From CAWAYR01 sp050250875 (lineage in GTDB: Bacteria; Acidobacteriota; Vicinamibacteria; Vicinamibacterales; UBA2999): a DNA stretch of 64,000 nt. Positions 8,979 to 17,419 of this stretch are shown one piece after another. The notes under the pieces were generated by a model that was not told the DNA's origin, did not search any database, and saw only the letters and a program-made list of their open reading frames with translations. Both the position numbers and the translations under genes were made by a program. The DNA is taken from NCBI GenBank assembly GCA_050250875.1, contig JBFWNV010000005.1, positions 1-64,000 on the forward strand, given 5' to 3'. Each line of letters starts with the position of its first letter. The first letter of the stretch is position 1.

Positions 8979-9590
8979 TCACTTCGACGGCTTCGCCAGA
9001 TAGGCCTTCGATGCGGCCTCGTCCTTGAGCGGCGTCACCTTGTCGGGGTCGATGCGCACCATCACGTAGTCGATGTGGTCGTCGATCTTCGTGAACCAGT
9101 GGCCGGTGCCGGCCGGGATCACCACCACGTCGCCGGCCTTCAGGTTGTGGGCGACGCCGTTCCTGATTTCCGAACCGTTGTTGCCTGGCCCGTTGAACTC
9201 GCGCACGGTCTGCAGCGTGGCCGGGCGGCGCTGGCGGTTGGTGATGTCGGGGCCGAGCATCAGTGTGGCGGTGCCGTCGATGATGTAGTAGACCTCGCTC
9301 ACCAGGTCGTGCTCGGCCACCGAATCGGGCGCCGGCTTGTCGAGCCGGCCGCGGTGCACCATGCCGATGCCGATGTGGGCCTTGCCGATCTCGACGTCGC
9401 GCACCTGCTGGTCGGTGAGCTTCTCGGCGACGGCCTTCTGCGTGTAGGCGCGCAGCTCTTCGGCCGGGATGTAGTAGCCGGGGCACATCGCGCAGGTCGG
9501 CTGCGGGTCGGTCGGGTTGATCCTGGTCTGGGCGACGACGGCTACGGCAGCGACGGCGACCACGGCGGTTCCGAGAACGAAAGCTCTCAC
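8979..9590 (-). CDS. Exported cupin-domain protein
   Basis: A 203-residue protein. GTG at 9590 was chosen because GGAGGTG lies just before it and a clean signal peptide (FVLGTAVVAVAAVAVVAQ) follows; the longer open frame upstream has no leader character. The conserved cupin barrel includes EVYYIIDGTATLMLG and the second motif HNLKAGDVVVIPAGTGHWF, with His residues able to bind a metal. An early PTCAMCPGYY segment carries two cysteines. It is divergent from the quinoprotein-MBL gene, with 77 bases between, suggesting shared control. Could be a small-molecule isomerase or dioxygenase-like protein. Confidence 0.78.
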   Translation of the reverse strand: MRAFVLGTAVVAVAAVAVVAQTRINPTDPQPTCAMCPGYYIPAEELRAYTQKAVAEKLTDQQVRDVEIGKAHIGIGMVHRGRLDKPAPDSVAEHDLVSEVYYIIDGTATLMLGPDITNRQRRPATLQTVREFNGPGNNGSEIRNGVAHNLKAGDVVVIPAGTGHWFTKIDDHIDYVMVRIDPDKVTPLKDEAASKAYLAKPSK

Positions 9591-9633
9591 AAGGCACCTC
9601 CAGTCCGGGTGGGATCTTCCTCGGCCCGCGGCT

Positions 9634-9660
9634 GCGGCGCAAGCGCCGCCAACGTATACT
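9634..9660 (+). promoter_or_regulatory. Palindrome and -10 element between divergent genes
   Basis: GCGGCGC-AA-GCGCCGC (9634-9649) is a perfect 7-base inverted repeat, a plausible operator. TATACT follows at 9655-9660, seven bases before the ATG at 9668, with no ribosome site between, so the mRNA may be leaderless. A regulator bound at the palindrome would cover the promoter. Confidence 0.45.
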
Positions 9661-9667
9661 CCGCGGC

Positions 9668-12370
9668 ATGACGGCGACCCGGACGATGGTACGGCTGGCG
9701 GCGGCACTGCTTGCCGCCTCGACCACGGTGGCGGCACAGCGCGGGGCGCCGGCGGGCGAGTGGCCGACCTACGGCGGCGACCTCGGCCATACCCGCTACG
9801 CGCCGCTGGACCAGATCACCGCCGCCAACTTCGCCGACCTCGAGGTGGCGTGGCGGTTCAAGACCGACAACCTCGGACCACGGCCGGAGTTCAACCTGCA
9901 GTCCACGCCGCTGGTGGTGAAGGGCCGGTTGTATTCCACCGCTGGCACCCGTCGAGCCGTGGTGTCGCTCGACGCCGGCACCGGCGAGCTGAAGTGGGTC
10001 TACTCGCTGGAAGAGGGCGCGCGCGGCGCCGCCGCGCCGCGGCAGTTGTCCGGGCGCGGGCTGTCGTACTGGACCGATGGGAAGGAGGAGCGCATCCTCT
10101 ACGTCACGCCCGGCTACCGCCTGATCGCCCTCGACGCCGCCACCGGCCGCCCGGTGCCGTCGTTCGGCCAGCAGGGCATCGTCGATCTGAAGCAGAACTT
10201 CGACCAGGACCTGGATCTCGAGAAGGCGGCGGTCGGGTTGCACGCCACGCCGATGGTGGCCGGCAACGTCGTGATCGTCGGCGCCGCGTTCGAAACCGGC
10301 GCCAACCCGCGCAGCAAGGTGAACGCCAAAGGCTACGTGCGCGGCTTCGACGTGCGCACCGGCAAGCGGCTGTGGATCTTCCGCACCATCCCGATGCCCG
10401 GCGAGTTCGGCAACAACACCTGGCGGCAGGACTCGTGGGCCTTCACCGGCAACACCGGCGTGTGGGCGCAGATCTCGGTCGATCCCGAACTGGGCCTGGC
10501 CTACCTGCCGGTCGAACTGCCCACGCACGACTACTACGGCGGCCAGCGGCCGGGCGACAACCTGTTTGCCGAGAGCCTCGTCGCCGTCGATCTGCAGACC
10601 GGCGAGCGCAAATGGCACTTCCAGCTCGTGCACCACGGCGTGTGGGACATGGACATCCCGTGCGCGCCGATTCTCGCCGACGTCATGATCGACGGCCGGC
10701 TGCGCAAGATCGTCGCCCAGCCGACCAAGCAGGCGTTCCTCTACGTGTTCGATCGCATCACCGGCGAGCCGATCTGGCCGATCGAGGAGAAGCCCGTCCC
10801 CAAGGGCGACGTGCCCGGCGAGCACTACTCGCCGACCCAGCCGTTCCCCAGCAAGCCGCCGGCCTACGACCGCCAGGGTTTCGCGAAGGACGATCTCATC
10901 GACTTCACGCCGGCGCTGCGCGCGGAAGCCGAAGCGGCGATCGCGCAGTATCGCATCGGCCCGATGTTCACCCCGCCAGCCCTGAGCAAGAAGGACGGGC
11001 CGATCGCCACGCTGGTGATGGGCGCGCAGGGCGCCGCCACCAACTGGCCGGGCGGCTCGTTCGACCCCGAGACCGGCATCCTCTACGTGGCGTCGCAGAG
11101 CGCGCCGGCGCCGATGGGGCTGGTGCCGCCGGCACCCGGGGCGTCGGACCTGCCGTATCACCAGGGCACCGTGCTGAGCGGCGCCCGCACCTCGGGCGGC
11201 TCAGGGTCGGCCACCGCCGACGCCGGCGGCGCGGTGCGCGCGCTGAGCGTGCAGGGGCTGCCGCTGGTCAAGCCGCCCTACAGCCGCATCAGCGCCATCG
11301 ACCTGACCCGGGGCGAGATCCGCTGGCAGGTGCCGCACGGCGCCACGCCCGACCTGGTCAGGAACCATCCCGCGCTGAAGGGCCTCGACATCCCGCCCAC
11401 GGGCCGGCCGGGCAACAACGTCGGCACGCTCGTCACCAAGACGCTGCTCATCGCCGGCGAGGGCAACTACGGCCCCACGCCGTCGGGCAGCCGCGGCGCG
11501 ATGCTGCGCGCCTACGACAAGGCCACCGGGAATGAGGTGGCCGCCTACCAGCTGCCGGCGCCGCAGACCGGCTCGCCGATGACCTACCTGCTGAACGGCC
11601 GGCAGTACCTCGTGATCGCCATCAGCGGTCCGGGCTACAGCGGCGAGCTGCTGGCGCTGCGCGCGCCGCAGGCGTCGGCCGCCGCGGCCGCCGAGCCCAT
11701 CATCACGCCGCTGCTGCACTCCAGCCTCCAGATCGAACACGCGGGCAAGGTGATCCAGATCGATCCGTGGAGCCGGGCCGGGCTGGCGCGGATGAAACCG
11801 GCCGATCTCGTCGTCATCACCGACGACGTCGCCCATCACCTCGACGGCAAGGCCATCGCCGCCGTGCGCAAGCCCGGGGCGCCGGTGGTGATCGCCGCCA
11901 ACGGCAAGCAGGTCGTGCCCGACGGCATCGTGATGGCCAACGGCGACACCCGCGAGGTGGCCGGCGTGCGCATCGAGGCGGTGCCCGCCTACGACGTCAC
12001 GCCCGGCGAGTCGTTCCATCCGAAGGGCGAAGCCAACGGCTACGTGCTCACCGTGGGCGGAAAGCGCATCTACGTCGCCGGCGTCACCGAGTGCGTGCCC
12101 GAGGTGCGGGCGGTGAAGAACGTGGACGTGGTGTTTTTCCCGATGAACGTCCCGGCGGCGCGCATGGAGCCCGACGAGGCCGTCGAGTGCCTGAAGGCGA
12201 TCGGCCCCAAGGTGGTCTACCCCTACCACTACGACCAGGAGTGGATCCGGCGGCTCGAGAAGGACGGCGTGCGGCAGCCGCCCACCACGCGAGGGCTGCA
12301 GACCCTGAAGGACGGCCTGGCGCCGCTCGGGATCGACGTGCGGCTCGCCGACTGGTACCCGGCGAAGTAG
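9668..12370 (+). CDS. Quinoprotein propeller fused to a degenerate MBL-fold domain
   Basis: A 900-residue exported protein. Residues about 1-670 form a PQQ-dehydrogenase-like beta-propeller (GGDLGHTRYAPLDQI, FDRITGEPIWPIEEKPV, YDKATGNEVAAYQL), closely related to the gene at 5814. Residues about 675-900 resemble UlaG-type metallo-beta-lactamase hydrolases (GKVIQIDPW near the start, FHPKGEANGY later). The metal site looks broken. Where THXHXDH is expected the protein has TDDVAHH (about residue 715), and the later metal Asp of AGDT is replaced (AGVTE, about 803); only the last His (YPYHYD) remains. The fused domain is therefore probably a binding or structural module. No haem motif. Confidence 0.78.
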   Translation: MTATRTMVRLAAALLAASTTVAAQRGAPAGEWPTYGGDLGHTRYAPLDQITAANFADLEVAWRFKTDNLGPRPEFNLQSTPLVVKGRLYSTAGTRRAVVSLDAGTGELKWVYSLEEGARGAAAPRQLSGRGLSYWTDGKEERILYVTPGYRLIALDAATGRPVPSFGQQGIVDLKQNFDQDLDLEKAAVGLHATPMVAGNVVIVGAAFETGANPRSKVNAKGYVRGFDVRTGKRLWIFRTIPMPGEFGNNTWRQDSWAFTGNTGVWAQISVDPELGLAYLPVELPTHDYYGGQRPGDNLFAESLVAVDLQTGERKWHFQLVHHGVWDMDIPCAPILADVMIDGRLRKIVAQPTKQAFLYVFDRITGEPIWPIEEKPVPKGDVPGEHYSPTQPFPSKPPAYDRQGFAKDDLIDFTPALRAEAEAAIAQYRIGPMFTPPALSKKDGPIATLVMGAQGAATNWPGGSFDPETGILYVASQSAPAPMGLVPPAPGASDLPYHQGTVLSGARTSGGSGSATADAGGAVRALSVQGLPLVKPPYSRISAIDLTRGEIRWQVPHGATPDLVRNHPALKGLDIPPTGRPGNNVGTLVTKTLLIAGEGNYGPTPSGSRGAMLRAYDKATGNEVAAYQLPAPQTGSPMTYLLNGRQYLVIAISGPGYSGELLALRAPQASAAAAAEPIITPLLHSSLQIEHAGKVIQIDPWSRAGLARMKPADLVVITDDVAHHLDGKAIAAVRKPGAPVVIAANGKQVVPDGIVMANGDTREVAGVRIEAVPAYDVTPGESFHPKGEANGYVLTVGGKRIYVAGVTECVPEVRAVKNVDVVFFPMNVPAARMEPDEAVECLKAIGPKVVYPYHYDQEWIRRLEKDGVRQPPTTRGLQTLKDGLAPLGIDVRLADWYPAK

Positions 12371-12395
12371 CCCGGTCACAAGCGGACGCGCGCGG

Positions 12396-12422
12396 TTCAC
12401 CCGCCGGCGAATGCCGGGTGAA
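12396..12422 (+). terminator. Hairpin after the quinoprotein gene
   Basis: TTCACCC pairs with GGGTGAA (7 bases), with an inner GGC/GCC step and a GAAT loop, 26 bases after the stop codon. No T-run follows, so it is only a terminator-like structure. Confidence 0.4.
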
Positions 12423-12518
12423 AGCGCACCAGCGCCGACTGTCCGGCCAGCGTGCCCGGCTGGGATTCCGGCAGTAGAGTAGCGGAGCACGGCCCGCCGC
12501 CGCGCGGCAGAGCACTGG

Positions 12519-14978
12519 ATGACGCTTCGCACCTTTCTGTACGACCTTCGGCTGGCGCTCCGCGGGCTCGGCCGCGCCAGGGCGTTCTACGCGACGGCGG
12601 TGCTGACGCTGGCCGTCGGCATGGCCGGCGCCACGGTGATGTTCACGCTGATCCGCGGCATCCTGCTGCGGCCGCTGCCGGTGCCCGACGAGGACCGCCT
12701 GGTGGTGTCGTGGCGCGTGCCGCCGGGCGGCCCGGCGACGCACATCCCGTATCGATCCGCCGACATCGACGAGATCGCCAGGGACAGCCGCGTGTTCGAG
12801 CGCGTCGCCGGTGTGGGCTACAACGGCGCATTCGAGCAGACGTGGGAGGACGGTGGGCGGCGGGTCACCGCCGACACCGCCGTGGTGATGGGCGAGTTCT
12901 TCGCCGTGGCCGGGGTGCGGCCGCTGCTCGGGCAGGCCCTGACCCGCGAGCACGATCGCCCCGGAGCCGAGCCGGCCGTCGTGCTGTCGCACGCGGCGTG
13001 GCAGGGGCTGTTCGGCGGCGCCGCTGACGTCGTCGGCCGCATGCTCGTCTTTCGCAACCAGGCGTATCGCATTGCCGGGGTGATGCCGGCCGACTTCGAA
13101 TATCCGCGCGGCGTCGAGATCTGGACGACGCCGATGGCGATGGCTGCCGGCGAGGCGATCGAGGCCTACCGCACCGGGCTGCTCCGCGACGTCGAGCTGC
13201 TGGGGCGGCTTCGTCCGGGCGTCACACGGGAGCAGGCGCAGGCCGAGCTGACCAGCGTGATGGCGAGGCTCGACGCCGCCGCCCCGGCCGGCGACGGCCG
13301 CGGCTTCACCAGCTTCCGGCCGGTCGTGCGCCGCTACAAGGACGTGGTCGTCGGCGACATCGACCGCGCCCTGCTGGTGCTCTTCGCCGCTGTCGGACTG
13401 ATTCTCGTCATCGCCAGCGCCAACGTCGCCGTCCTGCTCCTGATGCGCGGCGAGACGCGCCGCGGCGAGCTGGTGGTGCGGGCGGCGCTGGGCGCCAGTC
13501 GTGCCCGCCTCGTGTCGGCCATCGTCGCCGACAGCGTCGTGGTCGCGCTGCTGGCCGCCGCGGCCGGGCTGCTGCTGTCGCACTGGAGTCTGCAGTCGGT
13601 GATCACGCTGGTGCCCGACGGCCTGCCGCGGCTGGCGTCGATCCGCACCGATCCGTCGGTCGTGGCCTTCACGGCGGTGCTGGCGTTCGTCACGGCGGTC
13701 GTGGCGGGACTGATGCCGGCGCTGGTCGCCTCGCGGATCGACCTGGTGACGCAACTTCGCGCCGGTGGGCGTGGACCGGCCGGCGCGGCGAGCGCACGTG
13801 GGCGCCGACTGCTGGTCGCCGCCCAGGTGGCGCTGGCCGTCACCGTGGTGGCCGCCGCCGGCCTGCTCGGCCGCAGTCTGCAGCGACTCCAGGGCGCCGA
13901 CATGGGCCTGGCCGCCGACCGCCTCGTGTTGGTGGAACTCGACGTGCCGCGCGACCGCTTCGCCGCGCCGGATCGGCATCGCGCCTTTCTGGACGCCGTG
14001 ACCACCAGGCTCGGGGGCATCGCCGGCATCGACGCCGTCACCCCGCTGAACGTCCAACCGTTCGCCGGCGCCACCGGCTGGGAGCTGCCGCGCTTCACCG
14101 CCGAGGGGCAGTCGGCGGATCAGGTGGCGCAGAACCCGTCGCTCAACTTCGAGGCCGTCTACCTGCCGTACTTCGCCACCCTCGGCGTGCCGATCCTGCG
14201 CGGCCGCGACTTCACCGCCGCCGACCGCGACGGCGCGCCGCGCGTCGCCATCGTCAGTGACCAGGTGGCCGCGGCGACGTGGCCGGGCCAGGATCCCGTC
14301 GGCCGGCGCCTGAAGTTCGGGGGCGTCGAGTCGCGGAACGAATGGCTCACCGTCGTCGGCGTCGCCGGGACGACGCGCTATCGGGAGCTGGCCACGCCGC
14401 GACCCACGCTGTACATCCCGAACGAGCAGTTCGGCATCGCCGCGGGCCGCCTGGCGATCCGCGCCGCCGCGCCGGTGGCGCTGGTCGCCGGTGTCGTCGA
14501 GGACGCCGTGCGTGCGGCCGATCCCGGCATCCGCGTCACGCGAGTGGCGCCCTATGCCGAGTACCTGCGGGCGCCCCTGGCCTGGCCGCGCTTCAACACG
14601 CTGCTGCTCGGGGTGTTCGCCGCCGCCGCGCTGCTGCTGTCGGCGATCGGCCTCTACGGCGTGATGGCGGCGTCGGTGCGACTGCGCCTGGCCGAGATCG
14701 GCGTCCGTCTGGCGCTCGGGGCGTCGGCCGCCGACGTCCGGCGCATGGTGCTGGGCGAGGGCGTGCGCCTGGCGATCGCCGGGGCCGTCGTGGGCCTCGC
14801 GCTCGCCGCCGCCACGACCCGCGTGCTGCGCGGCCAGCTGTTCGAGACCGCGCCGCTCGATCCGGCGACCCTGCTGGCCGCCGCCGCCGCGCTCGTCGCG
14901 GCTGCCGGGGTGGCAACCTGGCTGCCGGCGCGACGTGCCACGCAGGTCGACCCGATCGACCTGCTGCGCGCCGAGTGA
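12519..14978 (+). CDS. Orphan FtsX/MacB-type permease (ADOP family)
   Basis: An 819-residue inner-membrane protein without a partner ATPase gene nearby. Layout: first helix (about 20-45), a MacB periplasmic core domain (about 50-270), an FtsX helix cluster (about 280-420), then the same pattern repeated (second periplasmic domain about 440-680, final helices about 695-810). This duplicated form is characteristic of the acidobacterial orphan permeases. It lacks the N-terminal prefix domain seen in the copy at 42251. Role unknown; export or envelope-stress functions are guesses from the MacB family. A weak -10 (TAGAGT, 12475) lies upstream. Confidence 0.85.
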   Translation: MTLRTFLYDLRLALRGLGRARAFYATAVLTLAVGMAGATVMFTLIRGILLRPLPVPDEDRLVVSWRVPPGGPATHIPYRSADIDEIARDSRVFERVAGVGYNGAFEQTWEDGGRRVTADTAVVMGEFFAVAGVRPLLGQALTREHDRPGAEPAVVLSHAAWQGLFGGAADVVGRMLVFRNQAYRIAGVMPADFEYPRGVEIWTTPMAMAAGEAIEAYRTGLLRDVELLGRLRPGVTREQAQAELTSVMARLDAAAPAGDGRGFTSFRPVVRRYKDVVVGDIDRALLVLFAAVGLILVIASANVAVLLLMRGETRRGELVVRAALGASRARLVSAIVADSVVVALLAAAAGLLLSHWSLQSVITLVPDGLPRLASIRTDPSVVAFTAVLAFVTAVVAGLMPALVASRIDLVTQLRAGGRGPAGAASARGRRLLVAAQVALAVTVVAAAGLLGRSLQRLQGADMGLAADRLVLVELDVPRDRFAAPDRHRAFLDAVTTRLGGIAGIDAVTPLNVQPFAGATGWELPRFTAEGQSADQVAQNPSLNFEAVYLPYFATLGVPILRGRDFTAADRDGAPRVAIVSDQVAAATWPGQDPVGRRLKFGGVESRNEWLTVVGVAGTTRYRELATPRPTLYIPNEQFGIAAGRLAIRAAAPVALVAGVVEDAVRAADPGIRVTRVAPYAEYLRAPLAWPRFNTLLLGVFAAAALLLSAIGLYGVMAASVRLRLAEIGVRLALGASAADVRRMVLGEGVRLAIAGAVVGLALAAATTRVLRGQLFETAPLDPATLLAAAAALVAAAGVATWLPARRATQVDPIDLLRAE

Positions 14979-15059
14979 CGCGTCCGCACCGTCCGCCCGA
15001 CGCCGGCCTGCTATGCTCGATCGTGGCGCGGGCAGGGTCTCGCGTCGAGCGGAGTACCC

Positions 15060-15494
15060 GTGGCGAACGTTCATCGCGTCTGCGCGGCCTGCGGCCGCAC
15101 CAACCGGGTGCCGGCCGGCCGCCTGGCCAGCCAGGCGCGCTGCGGGGCGTGCAAGGCGCCCATCCCGCCGCTGGCGGAGCCGCTCGACGCGGATCCGGAG
15201 CTGTTCGACGAGGTGACGCGCGATGCGACCGTGCCGGTGCTGGTGGACTTCTGGGCGGCGTGGTGCGGGCCCTGCCGGATGGCCGCCCCGGAAGTCGCGG
15301 CCGTCGCCGCCGAGGCCGCCGGCAGCGCCCTGGTGCTGAAGGTGGACACCGAGCGGCATCCGGGTCTGGCGGCCCGCTTCGGCGTCCGCGGCATTCCCAA
15401 CTTCGTCGTCCTGCGCCGCGGATCGCCGGTCCACCAGCAGGCCGGCGTCGTCGATCGCGCGACGCTGCGGCGGTGGCTCGACGCCGCGCGGTGA
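15060..15494 (+). CDS. trxC: Thioredoxin 2, zinc-finger type
   Basis: A 144-residue cytoplasmic thioredoxin. N-terminal cysteine pairs C8/C11 and C28/C31 form the zinc-binding module that distinguishes thioredoxin 2 (TrxC). The active site W68-C-G-P-C72 is intact, as is the cis-Pro loop GIPNF. It reduces disulfides in oxidatively stressed proteins, using thioredoxin reductase (not in the window). The start is GTG at 15060, which places the zinc finger at the usual distance from the N-terminus; the TATGCT at 15012 could be its -10. Confidence 0.9.
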   Translation: MANVHRVCAACGRTNRVPAGRLASQARCGACKAPIPPLAEPLDADPELFDEVTRDATVPVLVDFWAAWCGPCRMAAPEVAAVAAEAAGSALVLKVDTERHPGLAARFGVRGIPNFVVLRRGSPVHQQAGVVDRATLRRWLDAAR

Positions 15495-15508
15495 GCCAAC
15501 CAGTCTGC

Positions 15509-15531
15509 CGAGCGGCGGCTCGCGCCGCTCG
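15509..15531 (+). terminator. Hairpin after trxC
   Basis: CGAGCGGCG pairs perfectly with CGCCGCTCG around a five-base loop, 14 bases after the trxC stop. No T-run follows. Probably ends or pauses trxC transcription. Confidence 0.5.
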
Positions 15532-15608
15532 AGTGGGCGGAGCGGTTACAATTCTCCGGTTCCATCTGCACGCCCTCTGGCCCGTTCGAATCAGCTCTGG
15601 AGAACTCC

Positions 15609-16019
15609 ATGTCGGACACGACCGCCGCGATCAACGCCACGAACCTGGGTTGCTCGATCACCTGCAAGGATCTCCAGGCCTCGATTCGCTTCTATCGCGA
15701 CGCCATCGGCTTCGCCGTGGCGCACTCGTTCGAGAACGACGGGAAGGTCGTCGCCGCGGTGATCGCCGCGGGCGACATCCGCATCGTCCTCAATCAGGAT
15801 GACGGCAAGCTGGGGTGGGACCGGGTCAAGGGACAGGGCCTCTACCTGCAGATCAACGTGGCCGGGCCTGCGGACGTCGACGCCGCCGCGGCGCGGATCA
15901 CCGGCGCCGGCGGCACGCTGCTGGATCAGCCCGCGGATCGGCCCTGGGGGGCGCGGATGTTCCAGTTCAAGGACCCCGACGGCTTCAAGCTCGGCGTGTC
16001 GACACCGCTGGCGGGCTGA
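15609..16019 (+). CDS. VOC-family (glyoxalase/bleomycin-resistance fold) protein
   Basis: A 136-residue single-domain protein with the paired beta-alpha-beta-beta-beta units of the vicinal oxygen chelate superfamily. Recognisable segments are the first helix DLQASIRFYRDAIGF and the C-terminal strand pair MFQFKDPDGFKLGV. No signal peptide, so cytoplasmic. The family covers lyases, dioxygenases and antibiotic-binding proteins; function cannot be narrowed here. A TACAAT (15547-15552) gives a plausible -10 and CTGGAG before the ATG a ribosome site, so unlike several neighbours it has an ordinary leader. Confidence 0.8.
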   Translation: MSDTTAAINATNLGCSITCKDLQASIRFYRDAIGFAVAHSFENDGKVVAAVIAAGDIRIVLNQDDGKLGWDRVKGQGLYLQINVAGPADVDAAAARITGAGGTLLDQPADRPWGARMFQFKDPDGFKLGVSTPLAG

Positions 16020-16043
16020 CGGCGCTGCCCCCAGGGGCGGTGG

Positions 16044-17240
16044 CTAGTTCGAGAACGCCGCGATCCCGGTCTGCGCCCGGCCGAGGATCAGCGCGTGCAC
16101 GTCGTGCGTGCCCTCGTAGGTGTTCACCACCTCGAGGTTGACGAGGTGGCGGATGACGCCGAACTCGTCGACGATGCCGTTGCCGCCCAGCATGTCGCGG
16201 GCCATGCGCGCGATGTCGAGCGCCTTGCCGCACGAGTTGCGCTTCATGATCGAGGTGATCTCCGGCGCGGCGATGCCTTCCTCCTTCATCCGCCCCAGCC
16301 GCAGCGCGCCCTGCAGGCCGAGCGTGATCTCAGTCTGCATGTCGGCGAGCTTCTTCTGCACCAGCTGGTTGGCGGCCAGCGGCCGGCCGAACTGCTTGCG
16401 GTCGAGCACGTACTGGCGGGCGCGATGCCAGCAGTCCTCGGCGGCGCCGAGCGCGCCCCAGCAGATGCCGTAGCGGGCGCTGTTGAGGCAGGTGAACGGC
16501 CCCTTCAGCCCGCGGATGTCGGGGAACGCGTTCTCCTCGGGGCAGAACACGTTGTCCATCACGATCTCGCCGGTGATGCTGGTGCGCAGGCCGACCTTGC
16601 CGTGCGTGGCCGGCGCGGTCAGGCCGTTCCAGCCCTTCTCCAGGACGAAGCCGCGGATCTTCCCCTCGTCGTCCTTGGCCCACACGATGAACACGTCGGC
16701 GATCGGGCTGTTCGAGATCCAGGCCTTGGTGCCGGTGAGCGCATGGCCGCCGTCCACCTTCCTGGCCCGCGTCGTCATGCCGCCCGGATCCGACCCGGCG
16801 TTGGGCTCGGTGAGTCCGAAGCAGCCGATCCACTCGCCGGTGGCCAGCTTCGGCAGGAACTTCTGCTTCTGCGCCTCGGTGCCGAACTCGTTGATCGGCA
16901 CCATCACCAGCGAGCCCTGCACGCTCATCATCGAGCGGAAGCCCGAGTCCACCCGCTCGACTTCGCGGGCCACCAGGCCGTAGCTCACGTAGCCCATGCC
17001 GGCGCCGCCGTACTGCTCGGGGATGACGATGCCCAGCAGGTCGAGCGCGCCCATCTCGCGGAAGATCGACGGATCGGGCTTCTCGTGCCGGAACATCTCG
17101 AGCGCCCGTGGTGCCAGCTTCTCCTGGCAGTAGGCGCGCGCGGTTTCGCGCACCATCCGCTCGTCGTCGGTGAGCTGCCGGTCGAGCAGCAGGGGGTCAT
17201 CCCAGTGGAAGCGCGTCTCGGCCTTCGTCATCGTCGCCAT
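16044..17240 (-). CDS. gcdH: Acyl-CoA dehydrogenase, glutaryl-CoA dehydrogenase type
   Basis: A 398-residue flavoenzyme. Family features: GLTEPNAGSDPGGM (FAD/substrate signature), SMMSVQGSLVM (glutaryl-CoA-type binding loop) and the catalytic base Glu376 in YEGTHDVH. GcdH oxidises and decarboxylates glutaryl-CoA to crotonyl-CoA in lysine, tryptophan or aromatic degradation and passes electrons to ETF. The ATG at 17240 begins the family-typical N-terminus; the longer upstream frame reads through the promoter. Assignment to GcdH rather than another acyl-CoA dehydrogenase rests on the N-terminal (DERMVRETARAYCQEKL) and active-site loops. Confidence 0.85.
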   Translation of the reverse strand: MATMTKAETRFHWDDPLLLDRQLTDDERMVRETARAYCQEKLAPRALEMFRHEKPDPSIFREMGALDLLGIVIPEQYGGAGMGYVSYGLVAREVERVDSGFRSMMSVQGSLVMVPINEFGTEAQKQKFLPKLATGEWIGCFGLTEPNAGSDPGGMTTRARKVDGGHALTGTKAWISNSPIADVFIVWAKDDEGKIRGFVLEKGWNGLTAPATHGKVGLRTSITGEIVMDNVFCPEENAFPDIRGLKGPFTCLNSARYGICWGALGAAEDCWHRARQYVLDRKQFGRPLAANQLVQKKLADMQTEITLGLQGALRLGRMKEEGIAAPEITSIMKRNSCGKALDIARMARDMLGGNGIVDEFGVIRHLVNLEVVNTYEGTHDVHALILGRAQTGIAAFSN

Positions 17241-17249
17241 GGCGCGTCC

Positions 17250-17280
17250 ATTGTATTCGCCGCCGGCCGCAGCCGGCGGC
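17250..17280 (-). promoter_or_regulatory. -10 TACAAT and upstream hairpin for gcdH
   Basis: Reading the minus strand, TACAAT (17250-17255) lies nine bases before the gcdH ATG with no Shine-Dalgarno between. Just upstream is a perfect 9-base hairpin (17259-17267 with 17272-17280, loop CGCA). A 7-base inverted repeat (17281-17287 with 17304-17310) lies further upstream. Possible operator sites. Confidence 0.4.
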
Positions 17281-17419
17281 CAGGCGCAGTGGGTTGGTCT
17301 TTGGCGCCTGACTCGGTTCGGCACGGGCGCAATGGCGTTCCCAGACCGCGCCACCGGTCGCCGCCACTAGGGCAGAAGCCACGATAGGCCCTCAGCCGTG
17401 TGCTTGGGGATTGCCGTAG

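Noticed and set aside
12084..15434. An 1116-codon minus-strand open frame
   Set aside because: Entirely antisense to the quinoprotein end, the permease and trxC; low-complexity Arg/Gly/His translation with no family features.
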